DNA of 64,000 bases. Origin: Neolewinella antarctica (GTDB taxonomy: Bacteria; Bacteroidota; Bacteroidia; Chitinophagales; Saprospiraceae). Positions 1 to 7,851 of this stretch are shown one piece after another (within the stretch, counting starts at the first letter, position 1; the number at the start of each line of letters is the position of its first letter). The notes under the pieces are model-generated. The model saw nothing but the letters and a program-made list of their open reading frames with translations, made no database searches and had not been told where the DNA came from. The translations under genes and the position numbers were made by a program. The DNA is taken from contig NZ_JAATJH010000001.1 of NCBI RefSeq assembly GCF_011927835.1, forward strand, positions 945,104-1,009,103. Reading direction: 5' to 3'.

Positions 1-162
1 CGCCTCTTCGTCCGTGGTACCAACCTTGTCACAGTTACCGACTATAGCTTCTTTGACCCTGAAGTTAATAGCTTCGGTAATAGTAACGTAGCACTCGGTA
101 CCGACTTCCTCACCCTGCCAATCAGCAAATCAGTTGTCTTTGGTGTAAATGTCGGTTTCTAA
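1..162 (+). CDS. SusC/RagA-type TonB-dependent receptor, C-terminal end (partial)
   Basis: Only the last 53 codons are inside the window; the gene starts upstream. The visible tail reads as an outer-membrane beta-barrel end: alternating hydrophobic residues, a LVTVTDY-like strand, and a final strand that ends in Val-Gly-Phe just before the TAA at 160-162. A terminal aromatic residue is typical for barrels inserted by BamA. The next gene, 25 bp downstream on the same strand, is a SusD-family lipoprotein, which is the standard partner. The pair would form an outer-membrane glycan or peptide import complex. Substrate cannot be inferred from this piece. Confidence 0.85.
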   Translation, partial: RLFVRGTNLVTVTDYSFFDPEVNSFGNSNVALGTDFLTLPISKSVVFGVNVGF

Positions 163-187
163 AATCCGAACAAATAATAATAACAAT

Positions 188-1525
188 ATGATAAAGCAAT
201 TATCCTACTTAGCTGCGCTCGCTGGTTTTGCCAGTATGTTCTCAGCGTGTGATGACTTTGCGTTGGACTCCGTTCAACCCATCGATTCCGTACCACTTGA
301 GTTAGCCGTAACTGATGCTAATAGTGCGGGTGCAGCCCGTGCTGGCATTTACGATGAGCTCCAGGACGCTACGCTAACCTTTGATGGCTACATCGCTAGT
401 TATACTTATTTCAGCGATGACTGCGACTGGACGGGTACTTTCCCAACCCGCGCGCAGTTTGACAGCTACAACGTTTTGCCCTCTAATGCAACTATGGGGG
501 CAGTATGGGCTGATTACTATGATGTCATCAATACCGCTAACAACCTGATCAGTGTATTACCCGGCGTTGAAGACCCTTCGCTGACTGACGAAACCCGCAA
601 CAATTTCCTTGCCGAAGCTCGCTTCGGCCGTGCGCTTGCGTACTTTCACCTCGTTACCGGGTGGGAAGGTGTTCCTCTCGTTTTGACACCGACCGTAGCC
701 GTCGGGGACGAATTAAACGTTCCCGCCAGTAGTGCTGACGAAGTCTACGCACAGATTATTGAGGACGCACAATTCGCCGCCGACAATCTTACGGATGAGT
801 CCTTAGGAATGAACCGTGGCGGTGCGAATGCTCTTCTCGCCCGTGTTGCCATGATGCAAAGCCGATTCGATGACGCTAAAGGTTTTGCTACCGCTGCCAT
901 CGGTGATGATTACGACCTAACTGATGTTCCGTACTTGGAAGATGAGATATTCTACTTGAAATTTATCTCTACTGATGGTACTTCGATTGCATTCTTTTTT
1001 GGTACACCTGACTTAGGTGCTAGCCGTTATTCCATTGCACCCAGCGCCAAATTGGTGGCCGCGTACGAAGACGGTGATCTCCGTAAGGCACTATCCGTAG
1101 ATACGCTCGGTGGTCGGAATTACGGAATTAAGTACAACGACTTTACCGCCGCCGCAGGTTCACAGACTGATCCAATTTACTTTTTCCGCGCTGCGGAGCA
1201 GGTACTGATTCTTGCTGAAGTTGCTGCCCGGGAGGGTGATTTCGACGAAGCTGAGCGCTGGTTAAACCAAGTACGTCAGCGTGCCGGACTTGACGATATC
1301 GACGACCTAGATGATGATAACTACCTAGACGCAATCCTTAAGGAGCGCTACGTTGAACTCGCGATGGAGGGTGGATTCCGCCTATGGGATCTTCGCCGCA
1401 CCGGTCGTGCAGAGGAAGTGCTCGGTTCTGAAGGTTACAACCCGTGTGATAATGTATGGCCCTTCCCACAGGACAACATTGATACGAATACTGCACTAGT
1501 CCAGAACGACTGCTGCAACTGCTAA
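188..1525 (+). CDS. RagB/SusD family nutrient uptake outer membrane lipoprotein
   Basis: Surface lipoprotein that caps the SusC channel and binds the nutrient. The N-terminus MIKQLSYLAALAGFASMFSA is followed by Cys, a lipobox, so the ATG at 188 is preferred. A longer reading from 149 would overlap the SusC end and place the signal peptide inside the protein. The body has SusD hallmarks: helical TPR-like stretches (EARFGRALAYFHLVTGWEGV near residue 155) and the C-terminal pattern ILKERYVELAMEGGFRLWDL with a following R-R-T-G. Length of 445 residues is usual for the family. It ends DCCNC, an unusual Cys-rich tail. It forms an operon with the upstream SusC gene and is closed by a strong hairpin terminator. 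Confidence 0.93.
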   Translation: MIKQLSYLAALAGFASMFSACDDFALDSVQPIDSVPLELAVTDANSAGAARAGIYDELQDATLTFDGYIASYTYFSDDCDWTGTFPTRAQFDSYNVLPSNATMGAVWADYYDVINTANNLISVLPGVEDPSLTDETRNNFLAEARFGRALAYFHLVTGWEGVPLVLTPTVAVGDELNVPASSADEVYAQIIEDAQFAADNLTDESLGMNRGGANALLARVAMMQSRFDDAKGFATAAIGDDYDLTDVPYLEDEIFYLKFISTDGTSIAFFFGTPDLGASRYSIAPSAKLVAAYEDGDLRKALSVDTLGGRNYGIKYNDFTAAAGSQTDPIYFFRAAEQVLILAEVAAREGDFDEAERWLNQVRQRAGLDDIDDLDDDNYLDAILKERYVELAMEGGFRLWDLRRTGRAEEVLGSEGYNPCDNVWPFPQDNIDTNTALVQNDCCNC

Positions 1526-1550
1526 GCTTTAGAAATAGCTCTTATGCAAA

Positions 1551-1583
1551 TGCCCCGACACAGATGATGTGTCGGGGCATTTT
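1551..1583 (+). terminator. Rho-independent terminator of the susC/susD operon
   Basis: A perfect 11-bp stem, TGCCCCGACAC (1551-1561) with its complement (1569-1579), closes a 7-nt loop and is followed by TTTT. It lies 26 bp after the SusD stop. Confidence 0.9.
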
Positions 1584-1679
1584 GTCGTCTTAGCATGCTC
1601 ATCTTATGTTAGCACTCGTCCGTTAGTAACAATATCTTTCCTTAAATTTATCGGTACACCCCCAGAATTAATACTACAG

Positions 1680-1687
1680 TAAGTTTG
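1680..1687 (+). promoter_or_regulatory. Candidate Bacteroidota -7 box for the OmpA-like gene
   Basis: TAAGTTTG matches the TAnnTTTG -7 consensus of the Bacteroidota primary sigma factor. It lies 22 bp before the ATG at 1710, which would leave a short leader. No convincing -33 TTG is seen at the ideal distance, so this is a candidate only. Confidence 0.4.
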
Positions 1688-1709
1688 TGGGGGTTTATTT
1701 ACCGTCACC

Positions 1710-2738
1710 ATGAGTCACAACTTCCTTGTCTACATTTTTATGTTATCGACCCTGCCAGTTTATGGGCAGGTAATTCATACAAAAGACTCCCTAGAAATCC
1801 ACCGAACCGACACCATCTACTTCCCCTTCAACAGCGCAGCAGTAGGCGCGGACGCAGGTGCAAAGATTCGGGAAATGGCCGCCGACCGACCCGGTGACCT
1901 ACAACTATACCTCGAAGGACATACCGACGCGGTGGGTACCAACCAGGCAAACGAGAAACTGGCCGCTAAGCGAAGCCAGGCTACCTACGAAGAAATCCTG
2001 CTGGCCGGCTGGCCCGAGGACGCCGTGGAGGTTCGTCATTTCGGGGAACGACACCTACTAGTCAATACTCCCGGGCGGGAACAGCGTAACCGACGGGTAC
2101 TCCTGCGCTCCGGGCTACCCAAAAAATACGTATTGCTCACCGGCTACGTGCTGGGGGAAGCGGGTCAGCCCCTGGCGGGCGGTGCCATCGCCCACGGAAC
2201 CTTTTTGCGGGACACTACCGTGGCCGATCGGGACGGTAAGTTCGAGATTTGGTTGCCGGTCGCCGATTCGATCCGGCTCGATATTTTTGCGCGCGATCAC
2301 TTTATCGATAATCGCGTGCTCTACTTCGAGGAACACGGTGCCCCTCCCCCACCCCTGGAGGTCTCGCTGGTGGAAGCCGGGCGCGGGAAAAGATTGGACA
2401 TCGATAACCTCTACTTCTACGGCAATCAAACCACGCTCATGCCCGGTGGCATTACGGCCTTGGAGCGGCTCTATCACTTCATGGTCTTCAACGAGCACCT
2501 GCGTATCGAACTGGCCGGCCACGTTAACCAGCCCGGAGTACCTAAGCTACCCGGCACCAGGCTGCACTACCTCGCTGGTGCCCGCGCGAAAGTCGTCTAT
2601 ACCTACTTGGTCGAGCGGGGGATTGATCCGGAGCGGATGCGCTACAGCAGTTATTCTAATTACGAAATGGTAAACCCCGACCCGAAGGGGGAAGAAGAAA
2701 TGCGCGCTAACCGGCGGGTTGAGATTAGGGTCAGATAA
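1710..2738 (+). CDS. Envelope protein with two OmpA-like domains flanking a carboxypeptidase-regulatory-like domain
   Basis: Probably anchors the outer membrane to peptidoglycan. After a signal peptide (residues 1-20, ending VYGQ) there is an OmpA-like domain at about 30-133 with IYFPFNSA, the peptidoglycan-binding signature GHTDAVGTNQAN and a closing NRRV. Residues about 140-225 look like a beta-sandwich of the carboxypeptidase-regulatory or CNA-B type (LTGYVLGEAGQPLAGGAIA). A second OmpA-like domain follows at about 233-342 and also ends NRRVEIRV. In the second copy the GHTD motif reads GHVNQPG, so the Asp that normally contacts diaminopimelate is missing. That suggests one active and one degenerate binding unit. 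The gene stands alone between terminators and the convergent nusB. Confidence 0.75.
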   Translation: MSHNFLVYIFMLSTLPVYGQVIHTKDSLEIHRTDTIYFPFNSAAVGADAGAKIREMAADRPGDLQLYLEGHTDAVGTNQANEKLAAKRSQATYEEILLAGWPEDAVEVRHFGERHLLVNTPGREQRNRRVLLRSGLPKKYVLLTGYVLGEAGQPLAGGAIAHGTFLRDTTVADRDGKFEIWLPVADSIRLDIFARDHFIDNRVLYFEEHGAPPPPLEVSLVEAGRGKRLDIDNLYFYGNQTTLMPGGITALERLYHFMVFNEHLRIELAGHVNQPGVPKLPGTRLHYLAGARAKVVYTYLVERGIDPERMRYSSYSNYEMVNPDPKGEEEMRANRRVEIRVR

Positions 2739-2808
2739 AGCCATTTGGCGCAGATATTCACGCGTGAAAATGCTAGTACTCCATCTGTTTAGCCCATTTG
2801 CCGGATGG

Positions 2809-3717
2809 CTACACAAGTCCTTCCTTTTCCAACTGCTTCTTCAGATTATCCAGCACGCCGTTAATGAACTCCCGGCTCTTCGGTGTCGAGTAGATCTTGG
2901 AGATGTCGATGTACTCATTGATCGTCACGACGGGTGCGATGGCGGGGAACTGGGTAAACTCACCGACGGCCATCTTGAGCAAGATCATGTCGATCATGGC
3001 AACCCGGTCCGCGTCCCAGTTTTGCAGTACGGTCTTAATTCTTTCGAGGAGGGTTTCGTCCGCTTCCACGACAAACCGTAGCAAGGGCCGGCCGAAGTCC
3101 GTGATGGCCTCTCCTTCGGCCTGATAGTGCTCGTAAAAATTAGCCTCCAACGGCATGGCCTTAATCGTCTTTTTGATCGCACCGATGACTAACGACTTAT
3201 CCTCCAACCAGAGTGGGAATTGATCTTCGACCAAATTGAGGAAAAGCTCCTGCTTCTGCAGCCACTTGTACAGGGCCAGCAGCATGGCTACCGTCTGGTC
3301 ATTAGTTGGTGACTCGATGCTGAGGTACGCTTGGTGGGTATCCGTTTTGACGAACCCCCGGTAGAGGGTAAGAATTTGGTCGGCATCGATCATGGACTTT
3401 ACGCCGTGCCGGTCGTAGACACGACTCAGCTCTACGTTGTCGGACAGGGAGCGGATGGCGGGGTTATCGGCCAGGGCGGGTCGGAAGGATTTGTCGTCCG
3501 CGCTGGGCCGAAGTTTGGTTTGCCGGGTAGCGTGATCGTGCTTGGCGTATTCGCAAAGGCGCTGGATGATCAGCAAGTTTTCCAGGTACAACTTGAAGGT
3601 GTTGCGGGCCATGGTGTCCAGCAGGGAGACGTAAGCGCGGGGGCTGTTGAATTCCTGGCGCTGGGCGGCGTACAGGACTTGCATGATCTTGATTCGAACG
3701 TTGCGGCGGCTCAGCAT
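2809..3717 (-). CDS. nusB: Transcription antitermination factor NusB (long Bacteroidota type)
   Basis: NusB works with NusE(S10) in rRNA antitermination and ribosome assembly. The start MLSRRNVRIKIMQVLYA is the classical NusB N-terminus. The C-terminal third (DMILLKMAVGEFTQFP, then INEYIDISKIYSTPKSREFINGVL with a following D) carries the conserved NusB core. The protein is 302 residues, about twice the length of E. coli NusB, because of a helical insertion of roughly 150 residues. This is usual in Bacteroidota. It is convergent with the OmpA-like gene (70 bp between stops). Confidence 0.92.
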   Translation of the reverse strand: MLSRRNVRIKIMQVLYAAQRQEFNSPRAYVSLLDTMARNTFKLYLENLLIIQRLCEYAKHDHATRQTKLRPSADDKSFRPALADNPAIRSLSDNVELSRVYDRHGVKSMIDADQILTLYRGFVKTDTHQAYLSIESPTNDQTVAMLLALYKWLQKQELFLNLVEDQFPLWLEDKSLVIGAIKKTIKAMPLEANFYEHYQAEGEAITDFGRPLLRFVVEADETLLERIKTVLQNWDADRVAMIDMILLKMAVGEFTQFPAIAPVVTINEYIDISKIYSTPKSREFINGVLDNLKKQLEKEGLV

Positions 3718-3982
3718 AGGGGCGGTATTTCAAGTCTGGGCGCACACGTTTGAGCGCGCCGGGTGCAAAGCAACGGAAAACTACCGGATTAAACGTGGTT
3801 GGGGTACTAGTTTATGCATTTCCCCAGCGGAAACATGGCTGGGGTAGACACTACGAGCCACGATCAAATCTAGGTCCGTCGTACTTAAGCCCATCAATAG
3901 TGAGGAACGGCCGGGAAAAACCTCCGGTGTAACCTTTATCTAGTCTAGTACCGTACAATCTTCGCTCTCCCCTGAGTCACCT

Positions 3983-4000
3983 GGCACCCGCGACCGCGCC
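3983..4000 (+). repeat. REP-like element, core GGCACCCGCGACCGCGCC
   Basis: Full-length forward copy of the dispersed element that recurs about 20 times in this window (other copies are listed separately). It sits 3 bp from the stop codon of the minus-strand DoxX-like gene. The preceding 3718-3982 stretch shows no gene. Confidence 0.75.
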
Positions 4001-4003
4001 CAC

Positions 4004-5368
4004 CTAGCGCTTAGCCAAAATATCTTCCTCAGCGATTACTTCGAAGGCCGGCAACTGCTCGTGGTGCCACTTATTGATGATTTTACCATCCTTCATGAGC
4101 ACGACGCCGGGGTTGGCACGAATGATGGTCTTGAGCATGATGTCGTCGCCCGTCCAGAAAGGATAATCGGCGCCGATGGCTGACTTGAAGTCGGCAATGT
4201 TTGCCGGAGCATTATACTTCGTCATCGCGGCAACTTTGTGACCATTTGCCCCGGCGGCCTCAACGACGGGTGCGATGTCTTGCTGCCACTTAGCAACGTA
4301 CTCCGCATCCCAGGTACCCTTATCCCCTTTCAGTTTGTACGCCACGATTAAAAATGTGTATTCAGAAGACAACAATAGTTCCGGCACCGGGTCGTCACCA
4401 TTCTCATCGCTCAGTTCGAAATCGCTGATTTTTGTCCGTACCACGCTCGGCTCCGATAATTGCTGACCGATCTCCCAGTCGGATTCCGGGTAATCTTTAT
4501 AAACTTTGAGGAACTCTGCTTGCGTCATGTTCGCCACCTCACCGGTGGCTTTGTTCGTCAGTGCGTAGCCAAGCACGGTGACGTTATTTTCCGATTCCAT
4601 CTCCGCCTGCTTTACGGCAGCCACGTCGGTCCCGATTTTGAAGGGGCGAAAGTCCTGGCCGGGAATGTCCCAAACGTAGTTACTCATACCGTAACCAAGT
4701 GACAGTAAGGCGATGCCCGCAACCGCGAGCGTGCGCCCGGTCGTATTGAATAACTGGTGCATTTTACCGGTACCGAACAGGAAAGCGATGGCCGGCACGA
4801 GTAGCGCAATGTCCTTAAAAAAGCTAGTACGCGGCTCTAGCTTAAGAAAATCCCCGAAGCAACCACAGTCCGTTACTTTCATGTTGGTGTCCGCGTACGC
4901 ACCCCAGTTGGCCGTATCGAAGAAGTTCACGCCGGAAGGCACGTAGCCGGTGAGGTAGGTAAAACCGGTCAGTACCGTGAAGAATGCCACGATACCGAAA
5001 AACAGCCACGAAGTGAGTTTAGGCCACGCGCCAACGATCAACGCCAAACCCAGGGCAATCTCCAGCACGATCATGAACACCGAGAAACCCACGCTGTACT
5101 CCGCCAGCGCCGGGAACATCGGGGCCAGAAAACTGCCGGCCGTATCCGCAAAAGTGCTTTCAAACTCGGCGAAATATTGCTCCATCTTGTAGGCCGTTCC
5201 CAGTGGATCGACGGCCTTGACGTAACCCGAAACAAGGAACAGCGCGCCGGCAAAATTCTGTAGCAAACTCATCACCGGGCTCCGACGCTTATCGAGCGCG
5301 AAATACGTGAGCCCCGTAAGGCCGAGGGCGGCAAGGGAGATGTAGATCAGCAGCGTGGTGAGCGTCAT
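4004..5368 (-). CDS. DoxX-like membrane protein with thioredoxin-like C-terminal part (BT_3928 family)
   Basis: Predicted inner-membrane protein. The ATG at 5368 (MTLTTLLIYISLAALGLTG) places a transmembrane helix at the start; a reading 23 codons longer adds an unlikely basic tail. Residues about 30-240 hold several hydrophobic segments with the DoxX/MauE-like motif FVSGYVK-like LFLVSGYVKAVDPLGTAYKM. A conserved VTDCGCFGD lies near residue 170. The C-terminal 200 residues are soluble and end in a thioredoxin-like fold without a CXXC pair (NPGVVLMKDGKIINKWH). The layout matches proteins annotated as the BT_3928 family, whose function is not known to me. A redox role is inference from the MauE/DoxX resemblance. 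Confidence 0.8.
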   Translation of the reverse strand: MTLTTLLIYISLAALGLTGLTYFALDKRRSPVMSLLQNFAGALFLVSGYVKAVDPLGTAYKMEQYFAEFESTFADTAGSFLAPMFPALAEYSVGFSVFMIVLEIALGLALIVGAWPKLTSWLFFGIVAFFTVLTGFTYLTGYVPSGVNFFDTANWGAYADTNMKVTDCGCFGDFLKLEPRTSFFKDIALLVPAIAFLFGTGKMHQLFNTTGRTLAVAGIALLSLGYGMSNYVWDIPGQDFRPFKIGTDVAAVKQAEMESENNVTVLGYALTNKATGEVANMTQAEFLKVYKDYPESDWEIGQQLSEPSVVRTKISDFELSDENGDDPVPELLLSSEYTFLIVAYKLKGDKGTWDAEYVAKWQQDIAPVVEAAGANGHKVAAMTKYNAPANIADFKSAIGADYPFWTGDDIMLKTIIRANPGVVLMKDGKIINKWHHEQLPAFEVIAEEDILAKR

Positions 5369-5389
5369 GGTGGAGCGTTTGGCGTGAGA

Positions 5390-5397
5390 CAAAAATA
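5390..5397 (-). promoter_or_regulatory. Candidate -7 box for the DoxX-like gene
   Basis: On the minus strand the bases read TATTTTTG, matching TAnnTTTG, 22 bp before the ATG at 5368. This supports the shorter start chosen for that gene, because the longer start would lie upstream of this box. No clear -33 element. Confidence 0.35.
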
Positions 5398-5454
5398 CTA
5401 CACTGACCGCGGGCCTTGGTTGTCGATTGGCTGTCAATCAGTTGTTAAGTCCGG

Positions 5455-5552
5455 GGTTTGTGGTCTTTGGTCTGTGGTCTAAAGTCTACGGTCTGTGGCC
5501 TTAAGTCTGTGGCGACTAATTACCAGAGACCACGGACTTTAGACTCCAAACC
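5455..5552. repeat. GTCTGTGGTCT-type hairpin repeat, copy A
   Basis: The stretch is built of words such as GGTCTGTGGTCTAAAGTCT, and its right half is an imperfect inverted complement (5478-5500 against 5523-5546). It fills the space between the exonuclease stop and the upstream region of the DoxX-like gene. Related copies lie at 20503-20583, 22151-22212 and 25446-25515. Confidence 0.7.
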
Positions 5553-6095
5553 CTAAAACCGCCACATATCCACCAGACCACAAAAAACCTTGGCCGTATT
5601 CTGCGCATCCACCAAAGCCCGGTGCTGCTCGCCTTCCCATTCGTACCCTTCGTGCTTGACGGCCGACTTTAACCCTCGCTTCTTGGGTAGCTTTTTGATT
5701 TGCTGGTACTGCCGCTTGAGGTCGATGTGCTCGTCTACCCACCAATCTTCGAGGCGGTGGAGCTGACAGTCTTTAATGAGTTGCGTGCGGTCGAAATCAC
5801 CCCAGCTAGCGAGCAGGTATTCTTCATCTTCAACGCCAATCCAGTTTTTAAAGTCACGCACGACGCGGGGGAAGTCCTGGGCCCGGTTCAGGTCGCTCTG
5901 GTCAATCTGGGTCAGCTTGTGGCAAAACAGGCTCATTTGGGGATGGATGACGGGCTTGATGAGCCGGCTGAACTGGTCACCGATGCGGCCGTAGCGATCC
6001 ACTTCCACGGCACCGATCTCAATGGTTTCCTGTACCATTCCGGGCGGGCGGCCTTCCCAGCAGGTGGCTTCGATGTCGTAGACGATGAATTTCAC
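5553..6095 (-). CDS. 3'-5' exonuclease of the DnaQ/DEDDh superfamily (KapD/ERI-1-like)
   Basis: Predicted soluble exonuclease of 180 residues. Exo I motif: IVYDIEATCWEG at residues 4-15 (Asp and Glu ligands). Exo II: LLASWGDFDRTQL near residue 95. Exo III: HRALVDAQNT near residue 158, with the DEDDh His and Asp. The wide spacing with CHKLTQIDQSD before Exo II resembles the KapD (KinA-inhibitor) and eukaryotic ERI-1 group. Substrate could be RNA or DNA; the sequence alone does not decide. The gene is monocistronic and ends in the hairpin repeat. Confidence 0.88.
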   Translation of the reverse strand: MKFIVYDIEATCWEGRPPGMVQETIEIGAVEVDRYGRIGDQFSRLIKPVIHPQMSLFCHKLTQIDQSDLNRAQDFPRVVRDFKNWIGVEDEEYLLASWGDFDRTQLIKDCQLHRLEDWWVDEHIDLKRQYQQIKKLPKKRGLKSAVKHEGYEWEGEQHRALVDAQNTAKVFCGLVDMWRF

Positions 6096-6302
6096 GGTGT
6101 AATGCTTTCGGGGTGGGCGGTCGAACTTAGCCGCTCAGGACGAGATAGCCGCGGCGGTGCATGGGTAACGCCTCGAACGACGGATACGTTACGTCACATC
6201 CCTCATTGATGAGCGACGGGGTCAATTCAGGCGGAAAAATTCATTCCCCCGGGAGTTAGCGGAGCACTTTATTCGTACTTAATTTTGCCGGCACGGGATC
6301 CG

Positions 6303-6641
6303 CTACAAAGAAGCCATCCGTCCGCGAATATCTGGGTAATAAGTCTTACCCATCTTCAACTCCCGGTCACCGATTTTCACGGCACCATCGGCGAAACTCA
6401 ACGAAGTTATCCGATTGAAGTTAAGTAGTATGCCCCGGCTAACGCGCAAGAACGCGGGGTTCGTAAGTTTTTCTGCGATGGTGGCCAGAGAGCGTTTTAC
6501 GGCGTACCGCTTATCGGTCGTTTGCACGTGGGCGTAATTGCCGTCGGCCTCGATGAAAAGTATCTCGTCGAGGGGCACTTTTCGGTAGGTAGTACCCTCA
6601 CGTAAAAATAGATGATCGGGGGATGGATTGTTCTTTGTCAT
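6303..6641 (-). CDS. Stand-alone LytTR DNA-binding domain protein
   Basis: The 112-residue protein consists of just a LytTR domain: LFLREGTTYRKVPLDEILFI, EADGNYAHVQT, the LRVSRGILLNFNRI core and a terminal GKTYYPDIRGRM. LytTR domains bind two direct repeats spaced about 20 bp. A receiver or membrane domain is missing, so it must be controlled by level or by another partner. It is divergent from the PhzF-like gene, and the shared intergenic region holds repeated GGTCACC motifs that may be its operator. That link is inference. Confidence 0.85.
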   Translation of the reverse strand: MTKNNPSPDHLFLREGTTYRKVPLDEILFIEADGNYAHVQTTDKRYAVKRSLATIAEKLTNPAFLRVSRGILLNFNRITSLSFADGAVKIGDRELKMGKTYYPDIRGRMASL

Positions 6642-6716
6642 GTTAATACTGTCAATTTGGAAGTTCCGAATAGCGGACTCAACTCATTTAGTCTCTGGAC
6701 GAGTGCAAGTGTGCAA

Positions 6717-6762
6717 GGTCACCAATTGTTATTAATTTTGTGCAATATGTGACCGAGGTCAC
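6717..6762 (+). promoter_or_regulatory. Candidate operator with repeated GGTCACC motifs
   Basis: Between the divergent LytTR and PhzF-like genes there is a perfect 6-2-6 palindrome GTGACCGAGGTCAC at 6749-6762. A second half site GGTCACCAA lies at 6717, exactly 40 bp (about four helical turns) upstream of the half site at 6757. Both are preceded by GTGCAA. The layout suits autoregulation by the adjacent LytTR protein or another dimeric factor. Confidence 0.4.
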
Positions 6763-6779
6763 CAAAATTATTTGATTTT

Positions 6780-7607
6780 ATGCTCAATTTTCCTATTTAT
6801 CAGGTAGATGCATTTACTAGTAGACTATTCGGCGGTAACCCGGCTGCGGTAGTTCCCCTTCCGGAATTTTTTCCGGACGAATTATTACAGCAAATCGCCA
6901 CCGAAAATAATTTGTCGGAAACGGCCTTCGTGGTCGTCCGCGGTCGGGGAAAGTTCTTCATTCGCTGGTTCACGCCCACGGCCGAAGTCCGGCTGTGCGG
7001 GCACGCTACCCTGGCGGCGGCCCACGTGATGTTCCACAGCGGTAACGGGCAGTTCAGCGAGATGAAATTTAAAACAACCGGGGCGGGCACCCTCACGGTA
7101 CGACCGGGCTCGCGGGACGGTGAGTACCAAATGGATTTCCCGGCCGATCAACCGCAGAAGGTGAAAGGTGGTAAGGCGGATGCAGAACTTGGTCTGCGAA
7201 ATATTTTGGGCGTTAAGCGGCTGCATGGTGTGTATCGTGGCCAGGATGACCTGATGGTGATCCTCCGCTCGCAGAAGCAAGTGGAAGGCCTGGACGTAGA
7301 CTTTCGCGCCCTGGCTAAACTTACGCAATACCGGGGCCTACTGGTTTCGGCACCGGGTAAAAAAGTCGACTTCGTCAGTCGCTGCTTCTTCCCGCAGACG
7401 GGAATAGACGAGGACCCCGTGACCGGTTCGGCCCACACACTGCTGACGCCCTACTGGTCTTCGCGGCTTGGCAAAAAGACCCTGATCGCCCGCCAGCTTT
7501 CGGAGCGGGGCGGCGACCTGAAGTGCCAACTCCGGGGCAAGAAAATTCGACTAACGGGCCGGGCTGTCACCTACCTGTCCGGACAAATTCACCTTACGGA
7601 TCATTAA
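6780..7607 (+). CDS. PhzF family isomerase/epimerase
   Basis: Members of this family share the diaminopimelate-epimerase fold and isomerise small acids; PhzF acts in phenazine synthesis but most homologues have unknown substrates. Family marks are the start FPIYQVDAFTSRLFGGNPAA, the catalytic Glu in NNLSETAFV (residue 47), FTPTAEVRLCGHATLAAAHV, and DEDPVTGSAHTLLTPYW near residue 210. The length of 275 residues is normal. No phenazine genes are nearby, so a phenazine role is unlikely. Confidence 0.9.
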   Translation: MLNFPIYQVDAFTSRLFGGNPAAVVPLPEFFPDELLQQIATENNLSETAFVVVRGRGKFFIRWFTPTAEVRLCGHATLAAAHVMFHSGNGQFSEMKFKTTGAGTLTVRPGSRDGEYQMDFPADQPQKVKGGKADAELGLRNILGVKRLHGVYRGQDDLMVILRSQKQVEGLDVDFRALAKLTQYRGLLVSAPGKKVDFVSRCFFPQTGIDEDPVTGSAHTLLTPYWSSRLGKKTLIARQLSERGGDLKCQLRGKKIRLTGRAVTYLSGQIHLTDH

Positions 7608-7851
7608 CGGTGAGTGCGTTTGATTTTGCGTGGGCGCGGGTGCCGGGTGATTCGAGGAACAGCAGTGTTGTGGAGCCGGGCGGGTTAGTTTCAGCGCCAA
7701 TTTCCGGTATCGGGGGCGGAGGCTTCCGTCGGATGCTCGGGGCGGCGGCCACTGCCCGTGTTACAACCCTTAAGATTCCTGGCAATTACCCAGTGAGGAA
7801 TAAACACAAACAGCCGGGCCCGGTTAGAGCCTGCATACCCCAATCACGTTT
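7608..7851 (+). other. Non-coding stretch with a weak REP-like copy
   Basis: No convincing gene. GCGTGGGCGCGGGTGCC (about 7628-7644) is a degenerate reverse copy of the REP-like element. The rest is GC-rich without a clear terminator or promoter. Confidence 0.35.

Noticed and set aside
149-187. Upstream start for the first SusD gene
   Set aside because: It would overlap the SusC coding end and bury the lipoprotein signal 13 residues inside.
6780-7607. Phenazine biosynthesis locus
   Set aside because: Only a PhzF-family gene is present; other phz genes are absent and the family is mostly of other function.
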